8,145 nt of DNA, taken from the NCBI GenBank assembly GCA_024639625.1, contig JAHEIA010000126.1, positions 1 to 8,145 of the forward strand. The letters run 5' to 3'. Under the pieces are notes generated by a model. That model had not been told where the DNA came from. It did not search any database and worked only from the letters and a program-made list of their open reading frames with translations. Of the stretch, positions 6,544-8,145 are shown piece after piece. How positions within the stretch are numbered: position 1 is the stretch's first letter; each line of letters opens with the position of its first letter. The position numbers were made by a program, and so were the translations under genes. This stretch comes from Chromatiales bacterium. Lineage in GTDB: Bacteria; Pseudomonadota; Gammaproteobacteria; Chromatiales; Chromatiaceae.

Positions 6544-7328
6544 TCGAGGCGCGCGGCATCAGCAGGGTGTTCACCCGGGGCGCGGGCTGGCGGCCGGGCC
6601 CGCGGCGCGACACGGTCGCTCTTGACCGTGTTGCGCTGACACTGGCGCGAGGCGCCAACCTGGGATTGGTCGGTGAATCTGGCTGCGGAAAGTCTACGCT
6701 GGCGCGCATTCTCATCGGGCTCGACGCTCCCACGAGCGGAGAGCTGTTCTGGCAGGGACGCCCAACGGCAGGTTTCTCACGCAGCGAGTGGCGGCAGTGC
6801 TGGCGCAAGGTGCAGTACGTGTTCCAGGATGCCCAAAGCTCACTCAATCCGCGACATACGCTGGGCCGGATCATTGAGGCACCGCTTGCGATGCTGCTTG
6901 ATCAGTCGTTCGGGCAACGCGCGAGGCGCGTTGCTGAAGTGCTCGATCAGGTGGGTCTGAGCACAAGCCTGCGCGACCGATATCCCCACGAGCTTTCCGG
7001 CGGACAGGCGCAGCGCGTGGTTCTTGCCCGAGCGCTCTCGGTGCGGCCTGTAGGGCTGATTCTCGACGAGCCGGTGTCTGCTCTGGATGTCTCGATTCAG
7101 GCACAGATTTTGGCGCTGCTGCGCCGGCTGCGCAGCGAGCTGGATCTCACCTATTTGTTCATCTCACACGACCTTGCGGTGGTGGAACGGCTCTGCAGCG
7201 AGGTACTGGTCATGCACGGGGGGCGGGTGGTGGAACAGGGCCGCTGCGACGATCTGTTCCGTTCGCCGCAGCAGGCGTACACCAGGTCGCTGGTCGAGGC
7301 GGCGCCCAAGCTGCCGAGTGTGCCCTGA
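6531..7328 (+). CDS. Peptide/nickel-type ABC transporter ATP-binding protein, short DppF/NikE-like
   Basis: The 265-residue ATPase should pair with the ATPase half of the fusion protein to hydrolyse ATP at the cytoplasmic face. All motifs are intact: Walker A GESGCGKS (48-55), Q-loop Gln99, signature LSGGQAQR (155-162), Walker B Asp179-Glu180, D-loop SALD (183-186) and H-loop His213. DppF and OppF proteins usually exceed 300 residues because of a C-terminal oligo_HPY region. Here the chain stops soon after the QAYTRSLVEAAP helix, so that region is missing, as in NikE-length proteins. The ATG at 6531 is preceded by GGGGAG (6517-6522) at 8 nt, and the gene overlaps its upstream neighbour by 13 nt in another frame. 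It is the last gene of the operon; a hairpin follows 9 nt after the stop. Confidence 0.94.
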   Translation: MAALIEARGISRVFTRGAGWRPGPRRDTVALDRVALTLARGANLGLVGESGCGKSTLARILIGLDAPTSGELFWQGRPTAGFSRSEWRQCWRKVQYVFQDAQSSLNPRHTLGRIIEAPLAMLLDQSFGQRARRVAEVLDQVGLSTSLRDRYPHELSGGQAQRVVLARALSVRPVGLILDEPVSALDVSIQAQILALLRRLRSELDLTYLFISHDLAVVERLCSEVLVMHGGRVVEQGRCDDLFRSPQQAYTRSLVEAAPKLPSVP

Positions 7329-7337
7329 CAAGGGATT

Positions 7338-7363
7338 CGACGGCGGCGACAGCGCCCCCGTCG
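7338..7363 (+). terminator. GC-rich hairpin just after the transporter operon
   Basis: CGACGGCGGCG (7338-7348) pairs with CGCCCCCGTCG (7353-7363) over 11 positions with one C-C mismatch and an ACAG loop, starting 9 nt after the last stop. It has no T-tract, so it is not a classical intrinsic terminator; it may protect the 3' end or precede a Rho site. The stem is clear, but its role is inferred. Confidence 0.45.
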
Positions 7364-7425
7364 TTGCGGCGTATTGCCTCTTGCGCGACGCTCCCGCGGG
7401 GATCAAGGGTGCGAGCGAGACAACC

Positions 7426-7494
7426 GATCCGTGGATATATCGGATCCGACCCCATTGCCGGGTGGCCTGCGGTCTGATCCAGCTTCCGGATCAG
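7426..7494. repeat. Pair of hairpins built on GATCC/GGATC arms
   Basis: The first hairpin has arms GATCCG (7426-7431) and CGGATC (7441-7446) with a 9-nt AT-rich loop. The second has arms CTGATCC (7474-7480) and GGATCAG (7488-7494) with loop AGCTTCC. The pentamer GATCC or its complement therefore appears four times in 69 bases. They lie in the 3' non-coding region of the operon and may be transcript-end structures. Confidence 0.4.
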
Positions 7495-8090
7495 CGGGGT
7501 TTCGAGGAGCAGCGCTGCATGAGCATGCGCATCATGCCGGGACCGGGATTATGCCGCGCCGTCCTTTCGGGTGGCGGCGAATCCAGTCCCGTTGTCGGTA
7601 TATGTGGGCATAATCGGGAGGCGGTTGACGTAAGGAGAGTCAGAGGGGAGTTGCGACCCACGGAACGGGAAAATTTCGTCGCAAAGCCCCTGAGCTAACG
7701 GGTTGTAGTTGTAATTTCGCCTAACGGCAGTAATCCGGCGAATATACAAGTGTTGGTGACGTGGCATCTGCCTTCGGTTTCTAGCACCACAGTCAGTTCG
7801 CGGCGAATTATCGACATCTTTTCGGCGAGCTGCCATCGCGAACTGTACGACAGAGAAAGATCGCGACTGACGGTCGGTTACCCTCGTAGCAGCGACTTTG
7901 GTGCCTAGAGATCTCTGGTGGATGTACTTCCGGAGAAGGTCCGCTTTCAGCATGTTCCTGCCCCCCTCGGGAACTCGCCCGAGCGTCGGCAATATGTCGG
8001 TCAGCAGACCAATACGCAAGGAATCGCGGATGCTGCACCGTAACAGTCCGTTTTGAGAAGTTCAGAGGACCTCGGTGCAGTCCGGATGGG

Positions 8091-8145
8091 TTTCCGGAGT
8101 TGCTGGTTCCAGCCGTTCGCGACTGGAGCGCGCAACTACCGGAAA
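8091..8145. repeat. Long imperfect hairpin at the right edge of the window
   Basis: TTTCCGGAGTTGC (8091-8103) pairs fully with GCAACTACCGGAAA (8132-8145) except for one bulged A at 8138, giving 13 bp. After a 2x2 internal loop, seven further pairs form between 8106-8112 and 8123-8129, including one G-T wobble. Then, past one mismatch, CG (8114-8115) pairs with CG (8120-8121) around a TTCG loop. The arms may extend beyond the window. It could be a terminator, a structured RNA or an intergenic palindromic repeat; I cannot tell which. Confidence 0.6.

Larger units (their letters stand above)
7329..8090. other. Region without a recognisable gene
   Basis: About 760 bases follow the transporter operon without a protein I can recognise. 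The longest frame (minus strand, 8019 to 7549) starts at TTG with no ribosome-binding site. A shorter version from ATG 7953 has AGGA at 5 nt upstream, and would give 134 arginine-rich residues with no signature. Visible structure includes the hairpins listed separately, a perfect palindrome AGAGATCTCT (7907-7916), a CTCGGG/CCCGAG stem (7966-7983) and a 9-bp inverted pair GATTATGCC/GGCATAATC (7547-7555, 7607-7615). No tRNA, IS end or CRISPR repeat is seen. Confidence 0.5.

Noticed and set aside
7517..7537. Cluster of GCATGA/GCATGC/GCATCA words
   Set aside because: An imperfect local repeat too short to separate from chance.
7547..7615. 9-bp inverted pair GATTATGCC/GGCATAATC as a possible mobile-element end
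   Set aside because: The arms are short, 51 bases apart, with no transposase or target duplication; a pair like this can occur by chance in a region this size.
7549..8019. 156-codon open frame on the minus strand
   Set aside because: The TTG start has no ribosome-binding site and the arginine-rich product has no signature. The version from ATG 7953 is only slightly better, so it is noted within the region entry rather than called.
8091..8145. Reading the terminal hairpin as an integron attC site
   Set aside because: The arms do not end in the RYYYAAC and GTTRRRY core sites, and no cassette gene or integrase is present.

Overview
This looks like a chromosomal segment from a GC-rich Gram-negative proteobacterium. 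A gammaproteobacterium is my best guess, from Sec-type signal peptides, a lipoprotein-type solute-binding protein, the gene families and codon use. Nothing here fixes the genus, and no phage, IS, CRISPR or RNA gene is visible.

Layout. Positions 1-159 (minus) hold the first 53 codons of a malic enzyme that runs off the left edge. Positions 160-611 have no convincing gene. Positions 612-1202 (plus) encode a secreted YbhB/YbcL-type PEBP protein, with a second well-placed internal start at 732. It converges on a small secreted four-cysteine protein of unknown function (1436-1861, minus), which has a good sigma70 promoter and a near-perfect ribosome-binding site. The two are separated by a hairpin-bearing spacer.

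The core, 2093-7328 (plus), is a tightly packed four-gene operon for a peptide/nickel-type (Dpp/Opp/Nik) ABC importer. It encodes a solute-binding lipoprotein, a DppB-like permease, a single 635-residue polypeptide joining a DppC-like permease to a DppD-like ATPase, and a short DppF/NikE-like ATPase. The cistrons are separated by 3 nt, then overlap by 4 nt (GTGA), then by 13 nt, so translational coupling is likely. The binding protein would capture substrate in the periplasm. The two permease units would form the channel, and the two ATPases would power import. The fusion fixes one permease and one ATPase at 1:1, and only that ATPase keeps the C-terminal oligo_HPY region with its four cysteines.

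Positions 7329-8145 hold no recognisable gene but several inverted repeats. One is a GC-rich hairpin 9 nt after the operon, followed by two GATCC-based hairpins. The last 55 bases of the window fold into an almost continuous hairpin. The operon is a known type of system. The less ordinary points are the permease-ATPase fusion, the two starts of the PEBP gene, the orphan four-cysteine protein and the terminal long hairpin.
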